Source: Chlamydia avium 10DC88 (GTDB taxonomy: Bacteria > Chlamydiota > Chlamydiia > Chlamydiales > Chlamydiaceae). Taken from it: DNA of 64,000 nucleotides. The translations under genes and the position numbers were made by a program. The notes beneath the pieces are model-generated. The model was not told where the DNA came from. It made no database searches and saw nothing but the letters and a program-made list of their open reading frames with translations. Shown here one piece after another: positions 10,550-20,428 of the stretch (positions within the stretch are counted from its first letter, which is position 1; each line of letters opens with the position of its first letter). The stretch is taken from the NCBI RefSeq assembly GCF_000583875.1, contig NZ_CP006571.1, positions 661,416 to 725,415 on the forward strand. Reading direction: 5' to 3'.

Positions 10550-12169
10550 CTAACTTTTCTTCTCACGGAATAACGTACCTGCCAGTGTGTTCAACACGCG
10601 ATAATCAGGCTTCCCAGCCCCTAACATAGGGATGGATTCTAACTGATGGTGATAGGAGATTTTCATTATGTTACTCGCTTCTAAGTTTTTTAGAATACGA
10701 TTTACTTCTCCACATGTAGTAGGAAATGTAGTAAATAAGCATAACTTACCGCCACTATCAGGAACCTCACATACAATTAATGAAACTCCTTCTTGGTCTT
10801 GGGGAATACCAAAGCCCTGTGATAGCAAACTTTCTACAGCGCCTAAACTTATCATCTCTCCACCAATTTTTACAAAACGACTCAGTCTGCCTTGTAGAAA
10901 CAACTCTCCCCGCTTATCAACGTATCCTAGATCTCCAGTAACATACCAATCTTCTCCTCCGAGGCAAATAAACCCTTGATGAGGATCTGCCCGCAAATAA
11001 CCAGAAAATAAAGAAGTACCTCGAATGACAACTAGTCCTGTCTCCCCAGAAGAAACAGGGACATGAGTGTCTTCTGAAATGATTAATACATCCATTCCAT
11101 CGATAGGAATACCTACACAAGATGCTTTTTCAGGACTATTCTCATCATTAATCGTCACAACTGGCGAACACTCTGTGGTCCCATATCCCTGACGGAGAAT
11201 AATATGGGGAAAATCTTTTTTTGTTCTCTCTCTTAAAGAATCTTTAAAAGTATCTCCGCCTAAAATAACAAATCTTAACGAACGTAATGAAGCTCGACAT
11301 TTTTTTGCAGTTTTAATGAGATAATCGAAAAATACTGGTGTGCTTCCTAAAAAGGTAACTTTCATTTTTTCAATACTCCTAACGACCTTTTTAGGTTGTA
11401 AAGGATTATAAGAAAAAACAATAGGGACGCCATTCAGCATGGGAAATAAAGAACAGCAGTTAAATCCATATGCATGGAAAGGAGGAAGGAAAGAAAGCAT
11501 AACATCTGTCTCTTTAGGATCAAAAAAACTCAAACATGCTTTTAAATTAGCCAAAAGATTACTATGAGTTAGAGGTACTCCCTTGGGAAGGTTTTCTGTC
11601 CCTGATGTAAATAAAATAACAGCAATATCTTCAGCATTTTGGTTTGCAACACCAAATATACGTGTTAACCACCGAGTAGAAAGAGAAAAATATATACCTA
11701 TGCGTAACTTATCCCATAGGGAAAGTGTCTTACGTATATTCTCCATATAGATCAACTCAGCAGGATATTTCCCTCCGTGCAGTTGACGCAAACGACTTAC
11801 TAACTTCTTAGAAGTAAGAATGTAGCGAACTTCTGCCAGCTCTAAACATGACTGCATTTCTTTAATACCATGGCTCCAATTCACCATAACTGGGATTTTC
11901 CCTGAGAGAAGAATTGCAAAATAAGCAATAAAAGCTCCTGCAGATGCGGGCATCATTACTCCTATGCAATGATCAGGATAACGAGAAATCTTAACAGCTA
12001 GAGCGATAACGGATTTAAGCATATCGTTATATGATAGAACACCTAACTGCTCGTCCCAACAAATAGCATCAGAAGTTAATTCAGAACATAGCGCTAAAAA
12101 TCTTTCTAAAACCGTATCCCCTTCGCGTGATTTAATACGCTGTTTGTCTGAAAGATTCCATGCATGCAT
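10550..12169 (-). CDS. aasC: acyl-ACP synthetase (AMP-binding enzyme)
   Basis: Adenylate-forming enzyme that loads fatty acids onto acyl carrier protein; the C. trachomatis counterpart (CT776, AasC) lets the parasite use host fatty acids. 539 residues from the ATG. AMP-binding P-loop ILFTSGTENLPKGVPLTHSN, then GYGTTECSP, and the hinge TGDLGYVDKRGELFLQGR. A longer TTG-started frame exists, but GGAGGA at 12178-12183 stands eight bases before the ATG at 12169, so I take that start. The Shine-Dalgarno lies next to the plsC stop, indicating translational coupling. Often labelled Aas in databases, but no acyltransferase domain is fused here; that activity is the separate upstream plsC. Confidence 0.9.
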   Translation of the reverse strand: MHAWNLSDKQRIKSREGDTVLERFLALCSELTSDAICWDEQLGVLSYNDMLKSVIALAVKISRYPDHCIGVMMPASAGAFIAYFAILLSGKIPVMVNWSHGIKEMQSCLELAEVRYILTSKKLVSRLRQLHGGKYPAELIYMENIRKTLSLWDKLRIGIYFSLSTRWLTRIFGVANQNAEDIAVILFTSGTENLPKGVPLTHSNLLANLKACLSFFDPKETDVMLSFLPPFHAYGFNCCSLFPMLNGVPIVFSYNPLQPKKVVRSIEKMKVTFLGSTPVFFDYLIKTAKKCRASLRSLRFVILGGDTFKDSLRERTKKDFPHIILRQGYGTTECSPVVTINDENSPEKASCVGIPIDGMDVLIISEDTHVPVSSGETGLVVIRGTSLFSGYLRADPHQGFICLGGEDWYVTGDLGYVDKRGELFLQGRLSRFVKIGGEMISLGAVESLLSQGFGIPQDQEGVSLIVCEVPDSGGKLCLFTTFPTTCGEVNRILKNLEASNIMKISYHHQLESIPMLGAGKPDYRVLNTLAGTLFREKKS

Positions 12170-12177
12170 AAGATGGT

Positions 12178-12183
12178 TCCTCC
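12178..12183 (-). promoter_or_regulatory. ribosome binding site deciding the aasC start
   Basis: GGAGGA on the reverse strand, eight bases before ATG 12169. It lies inside the longer TTG-started frame, so the ATG is preferred. Confidence 0.75.
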
Positions 12184-12186
12184 GAG

Positions 12187-12948
12187 TCAATTGTAAGGAA
12201 CTTCTATAGGTAGGTCTACTTGTCCTTCATTAAACCAAGAAGATAAAAAAGCATTGAGGTCGCGTTTGTTAGAAAACTGAGTTAGATATTCGTAACTTAT
12301 TTGATGTATAGTGACCTTAACTGTACGCTTGGGGAGGAAGAATATCCCACGACGTAACAGAGCTTTCAATGCCATTTTAAACACCTTACCTAATTTGGGT
12401 GACATTTGCGTTTTGTATCGAGAGAAAGCACTGCCCCATAAACCAGAAATCCGTACTAGAAATACATTACACTCTTTAGATCTATGCAATATCACATATG
12501 CTGAATACTGATTAATGATTTCTTCTTTACCATTCCTTGACAACTTTCCTGAAGGATAAAGTAAAAGGCTTCCACAATTATTGAGAATCTGGCTTGCCTC
12601 AGTATAGAAAGCATCCATCTGTTTTAATGTATCTTCACCTGCTTTTCCCAAAACGAAAGAGGGGACAGGAATTGCACGTACTGAGTTTAAAAACCACCGA
12701 ACTACAGGATCTTTAAATAAATAATCAACAGCCAAAGGGCGGACATGAAAACGATGCCAAAAAAGATACTCCAAAATAACGGGATCAATTTCTGCTACAT
12801 GGTTGGATAAAAATAAGCATCCTTGATTAGGATGAGGATTTAAGGATTTTTCTCCTTCTACTTGAATTCGATAACGCAATTTTAAAGCCGAACCAATTAG
12901 AAAACCATAAATTGCATAAATAGCCCGCCATAACTTGCATATCTTCAT
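12187..12948 (-). CDS. plsC: 1-acylglycerol-3-phosphate acyltransferase (PlsC family)
   Basis: Membrane-associated acyltransferase of phospholipid synthesis. 253 residues from ATG 12948; a TTG 18 bp upstream would add six residues, but the AGGGATAGG just before the ATG favours the shorter form. Catalytic block I is SNHVAEIDPV (NHxxxxD), followed by AIPVPSF (block II region) and YPSGKLSRNGKEEI (block III, with the usual EGT replaced by SGK). An N-terminal hydrophobic segment AIYAIYGFLIGSALKL may anchor it to the inner membrane. Directly upstream of aasC, so an acyl-ACP made next door could be its donor. Confidence 0.87.
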   Translation of the reverse strand: MKICKLWRAIYAIYGFLIGSALKLRYRIQVEGEKSLNPHPNQGCLFLSNHVAEIDPVILEYLFWHRFHVRPLAVDYLFKDPVVRWFLNSVRAIPVPSFVLGKAGEDTLKQMDAFYTEASQILNNCGSLLLYPSGKLSRNGKEEIINQYSAYVILHRSKECNVFLVRISGLWGSAFSRYKTQMSPKLGKVFKMALKALLRRGIFFLPKRTVKVTIHQISYEYLTQFSNKRDLNAFLSSWFNEGQVDLPIEVPYN

Positions 12949-13045
12949 TTTCCTATCCCTTTGCAATAAATAGGCTTTCTAGTTAGTTTAACATAATCCT
13001 ATCTTTTGATAACATGGCTTAGTTTTACCTGTGGGGAAAATAACT

Positions 13046-14038
13046 ATGCCCTCTCATTTATTAGACTATCAAACAGTCGCAGAAGACATAATTGAGAAAA
13101 CAATTACTGAGTTACTTCGTTACCGAACTCGTTTACCTATAGTTCCTTTTTGGACAAAATCAGATGGTTCATTTGTCACTCCTGCCGATTATGGGGTGCA
13201 GTTCTGTTTACAGAAAAAACTCTGTTTAGCCTTCCCCCATATTCCCTTTATAGGTGAGGAAATCCTTGATCCTACTCATGATCAACATAAATGTTCTAAA
13301 ATCTTAGAATTTATACATGCTCTTGATCCTGAAGTTACTGATCAAGATCTCTTAGAAACACCTTTGACAGAGCAAGATCCTTCTTCTTTATACTGGCTTG
13401 TAGATCCTATTGATGGCACGGCAGGATTTATTAAAAACCGATTCTTTGCCATAGCGCTATCTTTGATTCATAATAATCAACCAATTCTTGCTGTAATGGC
13501 ATGTCCATCTCCCGATTTACATACATTTAAAATTTATTCTGCAGCTAAGAATTATGGAGCCTCCTTATTTGGTTCCGCCATACAAGGGCGGCGTTGTCTA
13601 GAGGCCGGGAAAACAATGACAGGAAAATTTTGCGAGGCTTCACTGGCCGCACGAAACCAACAACATCACTCTACAAGATTATTGAGTTTATCTCTTCCAG
13701 GTCAACCTCAGGCTTATCGTGTAGATAGCCAATATAAATATGCTATGGTCGCTGAGGGTATAGTAGATTTCTTTATTCGTTATCCCTTTGCGATCTCGCA
13801 TACACGTGCCTGGGATCATATTCCAGGGGCCTTTTTAGTAGAAGAAGCAGGAGGCGTGGTTACAGATATATTTGGTCATGCTTTGAACTCTAGAAAAGAC
13901 AATTTTACTTTAGAAAATCACCCTGTTATCTTAGCTTCAGGGAATGCACAAATACATAGCACAACCTTAGAAAAGCTACAGAAACAATATACTCACTTTC
14001 ATCAAGAAAACTCCCTGATATCTAAGCATATGTATTAA
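13046..14038 (+). CDS. cysQ: CysQ-like inositol-phosphatase family enzyme
   Basis: Mg-dependent phosphatase of the inositol monophosphatase superfamily, annotated 3'(2'),5'-bisphosphate nucleotidase. 330 residues. Metal site: IGEE at about residue 72, DPIDGTAGF, and WDHIPGAFLVEEAGG near the C-terminus. A longer GTG frame starts at 13031, but that GTG is part of GTGGGGA, a good Shine-Dalgarno eight bases before ATG 13046. Chlamydiae have no evident sulfate assimilation, so the real substrate may be PAP released by phosphopantetheinyl transfer to ACP; this is inference. Its end overlaps ldh by 17 bp on the opposite strand. Confidence 0.85.
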   Translation: MPSHLLDYQTVAEDIIEKTITELLRYRTRLPIVPFWTKSDGSFVTPADYGVQFCLQKKLCLAFPHIPFIGEEILDPTHDQHKCSKILEFIHALDPEVTDQDLLETPLTEQDPSSLYWLVDPIDGTAGFIKNRFFAIALSLIHNNQPILAVMACPSPDLHTFKIYSAAKNYGASLFGSAIQGRRCLEAGKTMTGKFCEASLAARNQQHHSTRLLSLSLPGQPQAYRVDSQYKYAMVAEGIVDFFIRYPFAISHTRAWDHIPGAFLVEEAGGVVTDIFGHALNSRKDNFTLENHPVILASGNAQIHSTTLEKLQKQYTHFHQENSLISKHMY

Positions 14039-15071
14039 GTTTCGTTTGTACAATAGCATCCGACAGCATTACGGTATCTTGATCTAGATTATTGCTTGTC
14101 TCGTAGATATCCCGAAGAATAACAGGAAGACGGTTTACTTTTTGTAGAACTGTTTTAGGACAATAGGTTGTTCCCACAGCACAAGCAACATTTAACAAGC
14201 CACCAGCATTTACCAAATAATCGGGAGCATAAAGAATTCCCTGCTCATGTAACACTTTCCCTAAAGAAGAATCTTCTAACTGATTATTTGCCGAACCAAC
14301 AATTGCCTGACAGCGCAAAGAAGAAACATTATTCCTATGAATTACACCACCAAAAGCACAAGGAGAAAAAATATCACATTCTAGTAGAGGTAAATTTTCT
14401 GGGGGGACTATCGTAGCACCATAGAACTGAGTTGCTTCATCTAAAACACTTTGATTTACGTCAGAAACATACAGCTCTGCGCCTTCAAAAAATAAGAGAT
14501 GAAGTAGTTTTCTCCCTACAGAACCAATACCTTGAATTGCAATTTTCTTACCTTGTAAACAAGGAGTTCCCCATAATTGCTTAGCTGTTTCTTTGATACA
14601 TAAAAATACACCATGAGCAGTGAAAATTGCTGGATCTCCGCTAATACTTTCTATACCACAGACCCAAGGAGTCTCTTGATGAATAATATGAATATCTTTG
14701 GTAGATATTCCAATATCTTCAGCAGCTATATACTTTCCTCCTAGAGAATCTATGGCTTGACCAAAAGCTCTAAGCATATCTTCTGTAGCACGGGACATCC
14801 CCTTAGGAAGAATGATGACACTTTTTCCTCCTCCTGTACCGACATCGCTAAGAAGAGATTTATACGTCATACCTTTAGATAAGCGTAAAACATCGTTTAA
14901 AGCATCATCAAAAGTAGAATAAGCAAATGCTCGAACTCCTCCTAAAGCGGGACCCACTAATGTTTGGTGAATCGCTATTAATGCGTGCAGCTGTATACTC
15001 TCACAAGTAACTTCTATTACACGCTCATAATCTTTTATATTTATGTCTTTAAACACTAATGGGTATTTCAT
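14022..15071 (-). CDS. ldh: leucine dehydrogenase (Glu/Leu/Phe/Val dehydrogenase family)
   Basis: NAD-dependent oxidative deaminase of branched-chain amino acids, or the reverse. 349 residues, normal for leucine dehydrogenase and shorter than glutamate dehydrogenases. The N-terminal domain carries LGGVRAF and KGMTYKSLLSDVGTGGGKSV with the catalytic lysine; the Rossmann domain shows KIAIQGIGSVGRKLL (GxGxxG). No strong Shine-Dalgarno before the ATG. Monocistronic by layout, divergent from ppa and convergent with cysQ. Substrate specificity within the family cannot be decided from sequence alone. Confidence 0.9.
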   Translation of the reverse strand: MKYPLVFKDINIKDYERVIEVTCESIQLHALIAIHQTLVGPALGGVRAFAYSTFDDALNDVLRLSKGMTYKSLLSDVGTGGGKSVIILPKGMSRATEDMLRAFGQAIDSLGGKYIAAEDIGISTKDIHIIHQETPWVCGIESISGDPAIFTAHGVFLCIKETAKQLWGTPCLQGKKIAIQGIGSVGRKLLHLLFFEGAELYVSDVNQSVLDEATQFYGATIVPPENLPLLECDIFSPCAFGGVIHRNNVSSLRCQAIVGSANNQLEDSSLGKVLHEQGILYAPDYLVNAGGLLNVACAVGTTYCPKTVLQKVNRLPVILRDIYETSNNLDQDTVMLSDAIVQTKLNTYA

Positions 15072-15241
15072 AATTTTTGAATATTACTACAATTATGATG
15101 AATAAAGTATTCTATAAAATTAATTAAAAGTCAATTACCTCCCTCCGGCTTACCCTTCTCTTAAAATTCCTCAAATGCTACCCTAAATCCTTAGACATAA
15201 CTATAAAAAATACAAATCCTAATATGGAGTGAGAGTCATCT

Positions 15242-15892
15242 ATGTTGAATTATCAACCATCAGCAATTGTACATCCTTGGCACGGACCTGTCCTAACTGA
15301 AGATAATTATGAATCCTTGTGTTGTTATATAGAAATCACTCCTCAGGATTCTGTGAAATTCGAATTAGATAAAACTTCGGGACTACTCAAAGTAGATCGA
15401 CCACAAAAATTCTCTAACTTCTGTCCTTGTTTATACGGCTTATTACCGAGAACCTATTGTGGGGACTTGTCTGGGAAATACAGTGGGGAACAAAGTCTCA
15501 GAGAAAATATCCAAGGAGATAAAGATCCTCTAGACGTTTGTGTTCTTACTGAGAAGAACATCACCCATGGGAATATTTTACTCCAAGCGAAACCTATTGG
15601 AGGATTACGAATTATTGATTCCGGAGAAGCTGACGACAAGATTATTGCTGTTCTTGAAGATGACTTAGTATTTTCAGAAATTGAAGATATCTCGGATTGC
15701 CCAGGGACAGTACTAGATATGATCCAGCACTACTTTCTTACTTACAAAGCAACTCCCGAGCATCTAATGAATGCCAAACCTGCAAAAATTGAAATTATTG
15801 GTATTTATGGGAAAAAAGAAGCTCAAAAAGTAATTCAATTGGCTCACCAGGACTACTTAAACGTTTTTTCCCAAGAAAAAACTTCTATCTAA
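15242..15892 (+). CDS. ppa: inorganic pyrophosphatase, family I
   Basis: Hydrolyses pyrophosphate and so pulls nucleic-acid and aminoacyl-tRNA synthesis forward. 216 residues. The family signature is [10 protein letters not shown] (three metal-binding aspartates), preceded by [17 protein letters not shown] and followed by [18 protein letters not shown]. Length is slightly above the usual 175-200, with an N-terminal extension typical of chlamydial forms. Followed at once by a strong bidirectional hairpin. Its promoter should lie in the 170 bp shared with ldh, but I see no clean hexamers. Confidence 0.93.
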   Translation: MLNYQPSAIVHPWHGPVLTEDNYESLCCYIEITPQDSVKFELDKTSGLLKVDRPQKFSNFCPCLYGLLPRTYCGDLSGKYSGEQSLRENIQGDKDPLDVCVLTEKNITHGNILLQAKPIGGLRIIDSGEADDKIIAVLEDDLVFSEIEDISDCPGTVLDMIQHYFLTYKATPEHLMNAKPAKIEIIGIYGKKEAQKVIQLAHQDYLNVFSQEKTSI

Positions 15893-15923
15893 TTTTTGAG
15901 GAGAGAGCTTCTCCTCAAAAATT
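15891..15923. terminator. bidirectional terminator between ppa and the Nudix gene
   Basis: Perfect 14-bp stem: AATTTTTGAGGAGA at 15891-15904 with its complement at 15910-15923, loop GAGCT. Both arms end in A/T runs, so each strand reads GC stem plus U-run. It overlaps the ppa stop codon and lies 21 bp from the Nudix stop, serving both convergent genes. Confidence 0.85.
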
Positions 15924-15944
15924 AATTATTCATAATATAAGTTT

Positions 15945-16394
15945 TTAAGAAAAAAGATAGTTATTAATAAATTTATCGGCTTCCACGGTAATCTCCCTTA
16001 ACTCTGGGAAATTTAATAAACGCAAGCCTTCTTGGAAACTTAGCCATTGACTATCACAAATTTCATTAGGGTCTGCATGTACATTCCCTCGCACTTCTGC
16101 TAGAAAATATACAACTTCCTTACGAATAAATGTTTCCTCATGATCATTAAAGGAATAGTGTTCTACTAATACCTTGGGGAAGAAATGTACTACACTTAAT
16201 CCAGTTTCTTCTACTAGTTCTCTTTCTGCCGCTTCTTGGGGCCCTTCTTTTTCTTCCGAATGACCTTTAGGAAATCCCCAATGCTTACCTTGGGTGTGGC
16301 AAATAAAACATGCTTTTATCGTACTGCGATCTGGAGTACCGAAAAATTTAATAGGAATTACACCAAAAGAATACTCATACTTTGTCTTAGTCAT
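15945..16394 (-). CDS. Nudix hydrolase (diadenosine tetraphosphate type)
   Basis: 149 residues. Full Nudix box: starting [17 protein letters not shown] and ending VEETGL, matching Gx5Ex7REuxEExGu. Homologous to C. trachomatis CT771, annotated as asymmetric Ap4A hydrolase (nudH-like); the KHWGFPKGH lead-in is typical for that subgroup. Such enzymes clear alarmone-like dinucleotides made by aminoacyl-tRNA synthetases. It is separated from upstream fabF by two bases and so is cotranscribed with it. Confidence 0.88.
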   Translation of the reverse strand: MTKTKYEYSFGVIPIKFFGTPDRSTIKACFICHTQGKHWGFPKGHSEEKEGPQEAAERELVEETGLSVVHFFPKVLVEHYSFNDHEETFIRKEVVYFLAEVRGNVHADPNEICDSQWLSFQEGLRLLNFPELREITVEADKFINNYLFS

Positions 16395-16396
16395 AA

Positions 16397-17647
16397 TCAG
16401 GGTATGTACCTCGAGAATAATATCGTTGAATTATGTCCACCAAAACCAAAAGAATTTGACATAGCAACGTCAATATCCCAATCCTGGGCTTTATTTGCAA
16501 CCACATCAAAATCATCTATTTCTGCAATAGGATTCTCTAGATTAATTGTGGGGTGCAATTTCCCAGTTTGGATCGCTTGAATTGTGACTACAGCTTCAAC
16601 CCCTCCGGCTGCTCCCAAGCAATGGCCTATAAGAGATTTTGTAGAATTCATACGCAAATTCTTAATATGGCTTCCAAAAGATTTTTTCACTGCTAATACT
16701 TCAGAAATATCGCCTAGAGGCGTTGAGGTCCCATGAGCATTGATATAGTTCACTCGTTCCTTAGCTAACCCCGCCTGTTGTAAAGCTCCAAGAATACATG
16801 AAGTAATTCCTTCGCCATCATCTCTAGGTGCTGTGATATGAAAAGCATCGCAAGTAGTATAAGAGCCAAGAATTTCAGCAAATATAGGGGCATCTCGTTT
16901 TAAAGCGTTTTCTAAGGTCTCTAAAACTAAAACTCCTGCACCTTCTCCGATAACAAATCCATCACGATCTCTATCCCAAGGACGAGATGCTTCTTGAGGA
17001 GCATCATTTCTTTCAGAAAGTGCACGATTCGCAATGAATCCTGCCAAACCTACACGATTCACAGCAGCCTCGGTTCCACCGCAAACAATCATATCTGCAC
17101 GTCCAGAGACCAAATGATGATATGCAGCGTCTATGCAATAATTCGCTGTTGCACATGCTGTAGATATGGAATAATTTGGTCCCATAAGACCAAAATCCAT
17201 CGCAATGAGTGCGGGTGCCATATTGGTAATAATATAAGGAATGAAAAATGGAGAGAGTTTTTTATTTGCAAGAATCAGGCGTTCCATACCTTCATCTAAA
17301 GTCTGTAATCCACCCATGCCAGAACCAATAATCACACCGCAACGCAGAGGATCTGCTGGAAGATTCTCTTTATCCCACCGGGACATAGCGATAGCTTTTT
17401 TGGCTGCAACTACAGCATAAATAATAAAAGGATCGACTCTACGTGCTTGCTTTTTATCTAGATAGGGCTCGGGATTAAACTCTGGAACCCAGGCTGCAAA
17501 ACGGGTAGCATAATCTTCACACGGGAAGGATGTAATATTACGTACACCACTCTTCCCAGCTAATAAATTGTCGTAAAGAGTGTCTACTTCGTTCCCAAAA
17601 CAAGAAACAACACCTAAACCGGTAACTACGACACGTTTTTTACTCAT
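16397..17647 (-). CDS. fabF: 3-oxoacyl-ACP synthase II
   Basis: Condensing enzyme of type II fatty-acid elongation (malonyl-ACP plus acyl-ACP). 416 residues. Thiolase fold with the nucleophile Cys165 in [12 protein letters not shown] and the two histidines in [11 protein letters not shown] and [13 protein letters not shown]; the C-terminal NSFGFGGHN is also standard. Begins [15 protein letters not shown]. Second gene of a leftward run rsfS-fabF-Nudix with gaps of 15 and 2 bp. Confidence 0.96.
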   Translation of the reverse strand: MSKKRVVVTGLGVVSCFGNEVDTLYDNLLAGKSGVRNITSFPCEDYATRFAAWVPEFNPEPYLDKKQARRVDPFIIYAVVAAKKAIAMSRWDKENLPADPLRCGVIIGSGMGGLQTLDEGMERLILANKKLSPFFIPYIITNMAPALIAMDFGLMGPNYSISTACATANYCIDAAYHHLVSGRADMIVCGGTEAAVNRVGLAGFIANRALSERNDAPQEASRPWDRDRDGFVIGEGAGVLVLETLENALKRDAPIFAEILGSYTTCDAFHITAPRDDGEGITSCILGALQQAGLAKERVNYINAHGTSTPLGDISEVLAVKKSFGSHIKNLRMNSTKSLIGHCLGAAGGVEAVVTIQAIQTGKLHPTINLENPIAEIDDFDVVANKAQDWDIDVAMSNSFGFGGHNSTILFSRYIP

Positions 17648-17662
17648 AAAGTACTCTACCTC

Positions 17663-18022
17663 TCAAGAAGCTAGGAGTTTCGATGTAATGATAGAACCGT
17701 CTTTCCAGAGCTCTTCCAATCTATACTGTTCTCTAATCGAAGCGACAAAAAGATGGATGACGATATATCCACAATCTATAACTACCCAGTCACCATGATG
17801 TAACCCCTCTATGCATAGAGGAGAGACATTATGTGTTTTTAATTCCTGTACAATAGCATCTGCCAATGCCCTGACATGTATTCCAACATTTCCTTCAGCA
17901 AAAACAAAATAATCCGTGAACTGGGAAATGGCGCGAACATCCAGAACAACAGGGTTATTTCCCTTTTTTTTATCAATAGCCTTGGCAATTACTTTTAATA
18001 AGTTAAAGCAAAATAATTCCAT
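17663..18022 (-). CDS. rsfS: ribosomal silencing factor RsfS (YbeB/Iojap)
   Basis: Binds ribosomal protein L14 and blocks subunit joining during starvation or stationary phase. 119 residues. Family signature ISQFTDYFVFAEG and GLHHGDWVVIDCGYIVIHLF, ending with YRLEELWKD. The start codon ATG gives MELFCFNLLK. It sits 15 bp upstream of fabF and 57 bp downstream of the HAD gene on the same strand. Confidence 0.93.
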   Translation of the reverse strand: MELFCFNLLKVIAKAIDKKKGNNPVVLDVRAISQFTDYFVFAEGNVGIHVRALADAIVQELKTHNVSPLCIEGLHHGDWVVIDCGYIVIHLFVASIREQYRLEELWKDGSIITSKLLAS

Positions 18023-18079
18023 AGGATCTGGTAAGAGAATACTCGATTATCTAGGATAAGGTCGAGCTTTTTTCTTCTA

Positions 18080-18718
18080 TTAAATGATATTCCAATAATA
18101 CTTTTTAGCCATCTTTCTCAGTCTCCCTCTGGGACGCACTACAGTCTTTTCCTCTCCTAAAAGCAGAAAAGGAAGATCAACAATGCTGTCTGAAAATGTA
18201 TGGCTCCTTGCTCGGCCTATTTTCTTTAGGTAACTAAGAATCCGTGCTTTATTATCTCCGGTTAAGCATTGATTTTCAACCATTTGCCTTTCAGAAAATC
18301 CTTGAAAATAAGAAGCATACCACATATTTGCCCCTAATTTTTGGGCTATGGGTCCTACAATAAAATCAGGAGACGAGGAAAAAATCATTACCTCTCCAAG
18401 AGGATCATCCAAAGCTTCATAAAATTTTTCCATTGTTGGGGAGTAAAAATCTTTTTGACATAATTTTTTAGAAAAATCCCAAGCAACAGAAACAAGATCT
18501 GCGAAAGGAACTTTAGAAAGCAATGAAGAAACAATACGCGAATAAAAGGCAGATAAATCTAAAAATGTTGAAAAACAAAAAAAGTACAGGCAACAGGAAG
18601 GCAACGTTTTGTAAGAAAAAACACCTCGCTGTAGTGCATATCTATAAAACCCTATACTGCTTGTTCCTCTAAGCAACGTACCATCTAAATCAAAAGCATA
18701 TATACAAGATTGTCTCAT
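18080..18718 (-). CDS. HAD-superfamily phosphatase (subfamily IB-like)
   Basis: 212 residues. Motif I is AFDLDGTLLRG with the nucleophile Asp near residue 10, motif II is MIFSSSPDF, and motif IV lies in HTFSDSIVDLPFLL. The helical cap between residues about 25 and 105 suits subclass IB (phosphoserine-phosphatase or 1-acyl-glycerol-like HAD), though the substrate is not predictable. Its ATG overlaps the stop of the upstream coiled-coil gene in ATGA, so the two are translationally coupled. Confidence 0.82.
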   Translation of the reverse strand: MRQSCIYAFDLDGTLLRGTSSIGFYRYALQRGVFSYKTLPSCCLYFFCFSTFLDLSAFYSRIVSSLLSKVPFADLVSVAWDFSKKLCQKDFYSPTMEKFYEALDDPLGEVMIFSSSPDFIVGPIAQKLGANMWYASYFQGFSERQMVENQCLTGDNKARILSYLKKIGRARSHTFSDSIVDLPFLLLGEEKTVVRPRGRLRKMAKKYYWNII

Positions 18719-20342
18719 GAGGATAGTTGCTGAATTTTCTGCTTCAATTCCAAAATTGCTTCATCAAGCTCCTCTAAGGCACGTTTATCTTGTTCAACTA
18801 ATTCACTGTACTGCATAGCACAATCAAAATCCAACCCAGAGGATCCCAACAATTTTTTATCTTGCTCTAATTTATATTTCAGTTCCTTACGACGTTCTTG
18901 CCTTTGAGCTAATATCTGTCGCATATTAGCAAGTTTTTCATCAGAGCCCGAAGTTGACAATAACTGCTCTTCTAAAAAGGAGATGATATGTTGTAAAACA
19001 ATGTTTAACTGATTTTCCAAAGGAAATTTTTCTGAAGCAGTTAAAAAATTTGCTTTATTCAACATATTTTTGAGCTCTTTCCATTCTGAATGAGATTCGC
19101 TAGTCACATTTCCAGAAAAACATTTCTTCGAAAATGCTTCAATTTTTTCTGTTAACTCTTTAATAGCCTCTTGTTGGATCTGTTTATTTCGAATAGCTTG
19201 TTCTTGTAAGCGCTTGTCTTCTATTTCTTGTTTTTCTTTTATCTTATCAAATAGATCCTGCAGCTCAGCTTTCAAAGCAACGACATCTTCATGAGTTAAA
19301 TCCAAAGATCGCATGCGTTTAGAGACCATATCCAACTCCTTACGCAACTTAGATAAATCTCGACCTTCCTCTAAAAATTGAACTAACTGCGACAATTGTT
19401 CACGTATTTCTTTAGAGTTCTCTATAGAAGCAGTCTTCAATCGGCTCTGCTCCTGACGAATTTCTTTCTCTAAACCTTTTAATTGATCCCAACACTTACT
19501 TAAGTGCAGACGCGTAGAGGAAAATACCTCAGAAGAAATAGCTAAATACTTAGCAGCTTGTTGAAGGTTTTTTATTTCCTTCCTTAAAAAAAAACAACAC
19601 GCTTCAGTGGGTTTCTATTATTATTTGAGAAATATTTAGCAATAAAAGACTCAACATCTTTAGCAAATGCTACACTCACTTGTTCAATAAGCTCTTTTCT
19701 CTTTGGGAATACCTGATTACCTAAAGAAGATAGGCGCTTAAAAAACTTACTCTTCAAGCGCATGCGCATGCCTACGTTCATCAACTCTTTACGTAAATCA
19801 ATGATCCTTGTGGAAAAATTGTTTAACCAAACAAGTGCAAAATGTGATTCTCTGTAGAATTCTCTTTGTTTTTCTAAAGTCTGTATCTCTAAAAAATCTG
19901 GTAGCTCTTCTTGTTGCGCAGAAGCAGAATTCCCGCTGAAAAAGTTCAGAATATCCTGATCTAAGCAAGATATTGCCAACTCAATCTGTCCAACAACAAA
20001 AGATCCTTCTTCATCTTGCAAAGATTTAACATGACGACCTTCTTTAGTTAAATCAATGTATCGATTCCAAAAATCTGCACGCTTGCTCACATTTTCGACC
20101 TGTTGAAACAAGGGGAGACAGTGTTTGCGTATACTCCAAAATAGCCTAAGATTCATACGCTCCTCTAGAGCCTTCTCCATTTGTTCCAAACTAAAAGCTA
20201 TCTGATCTTCTATCGATGAAATCTGAGACAAATTTTGAGTAAATGCAGTAAAGGAACTCTCTACAGAGGGATTCTCATTAGAAACTACTAGAGAACCTTG
20301 TTCTTTTTCCGGGGAATGAAAGCTGCCGTCTGAAATATCCAT
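18715..20342 (-). pseudogene. coiled-coil protein gene split by a frameshift
   Basis: Two leftward frames, 20342-19584 (252 residues) and 19440-18715 (241 residues), together match one chlamydial coiled-coil protein of about 540-560 residues (CT768 in C. trachomatis, from memory). The first stops at TAA inside a run of nine T (reverse strand; A run 19586-19594). Adding one T gives RKEIKNLQQAAKYLA and then an uninterrupted frame through the spacer into the second ORF, making about 542 residues. The protein is highly charged with heptad-like Glu/Lys helices, no signal peptide and no known domain. Function unknown. Either the assembly missed one base or the gene is broken or slippage-expressed. 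Confidence 0.75.
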
Positions 20343-20428
20343 AATAACAACTTAGGGTGTAAGGCTTGACAAAGAAATGAATAGAAAATAAAGTTTGCTT
20401 TCCTGGTACATTATCGTCAATCGTTTTT

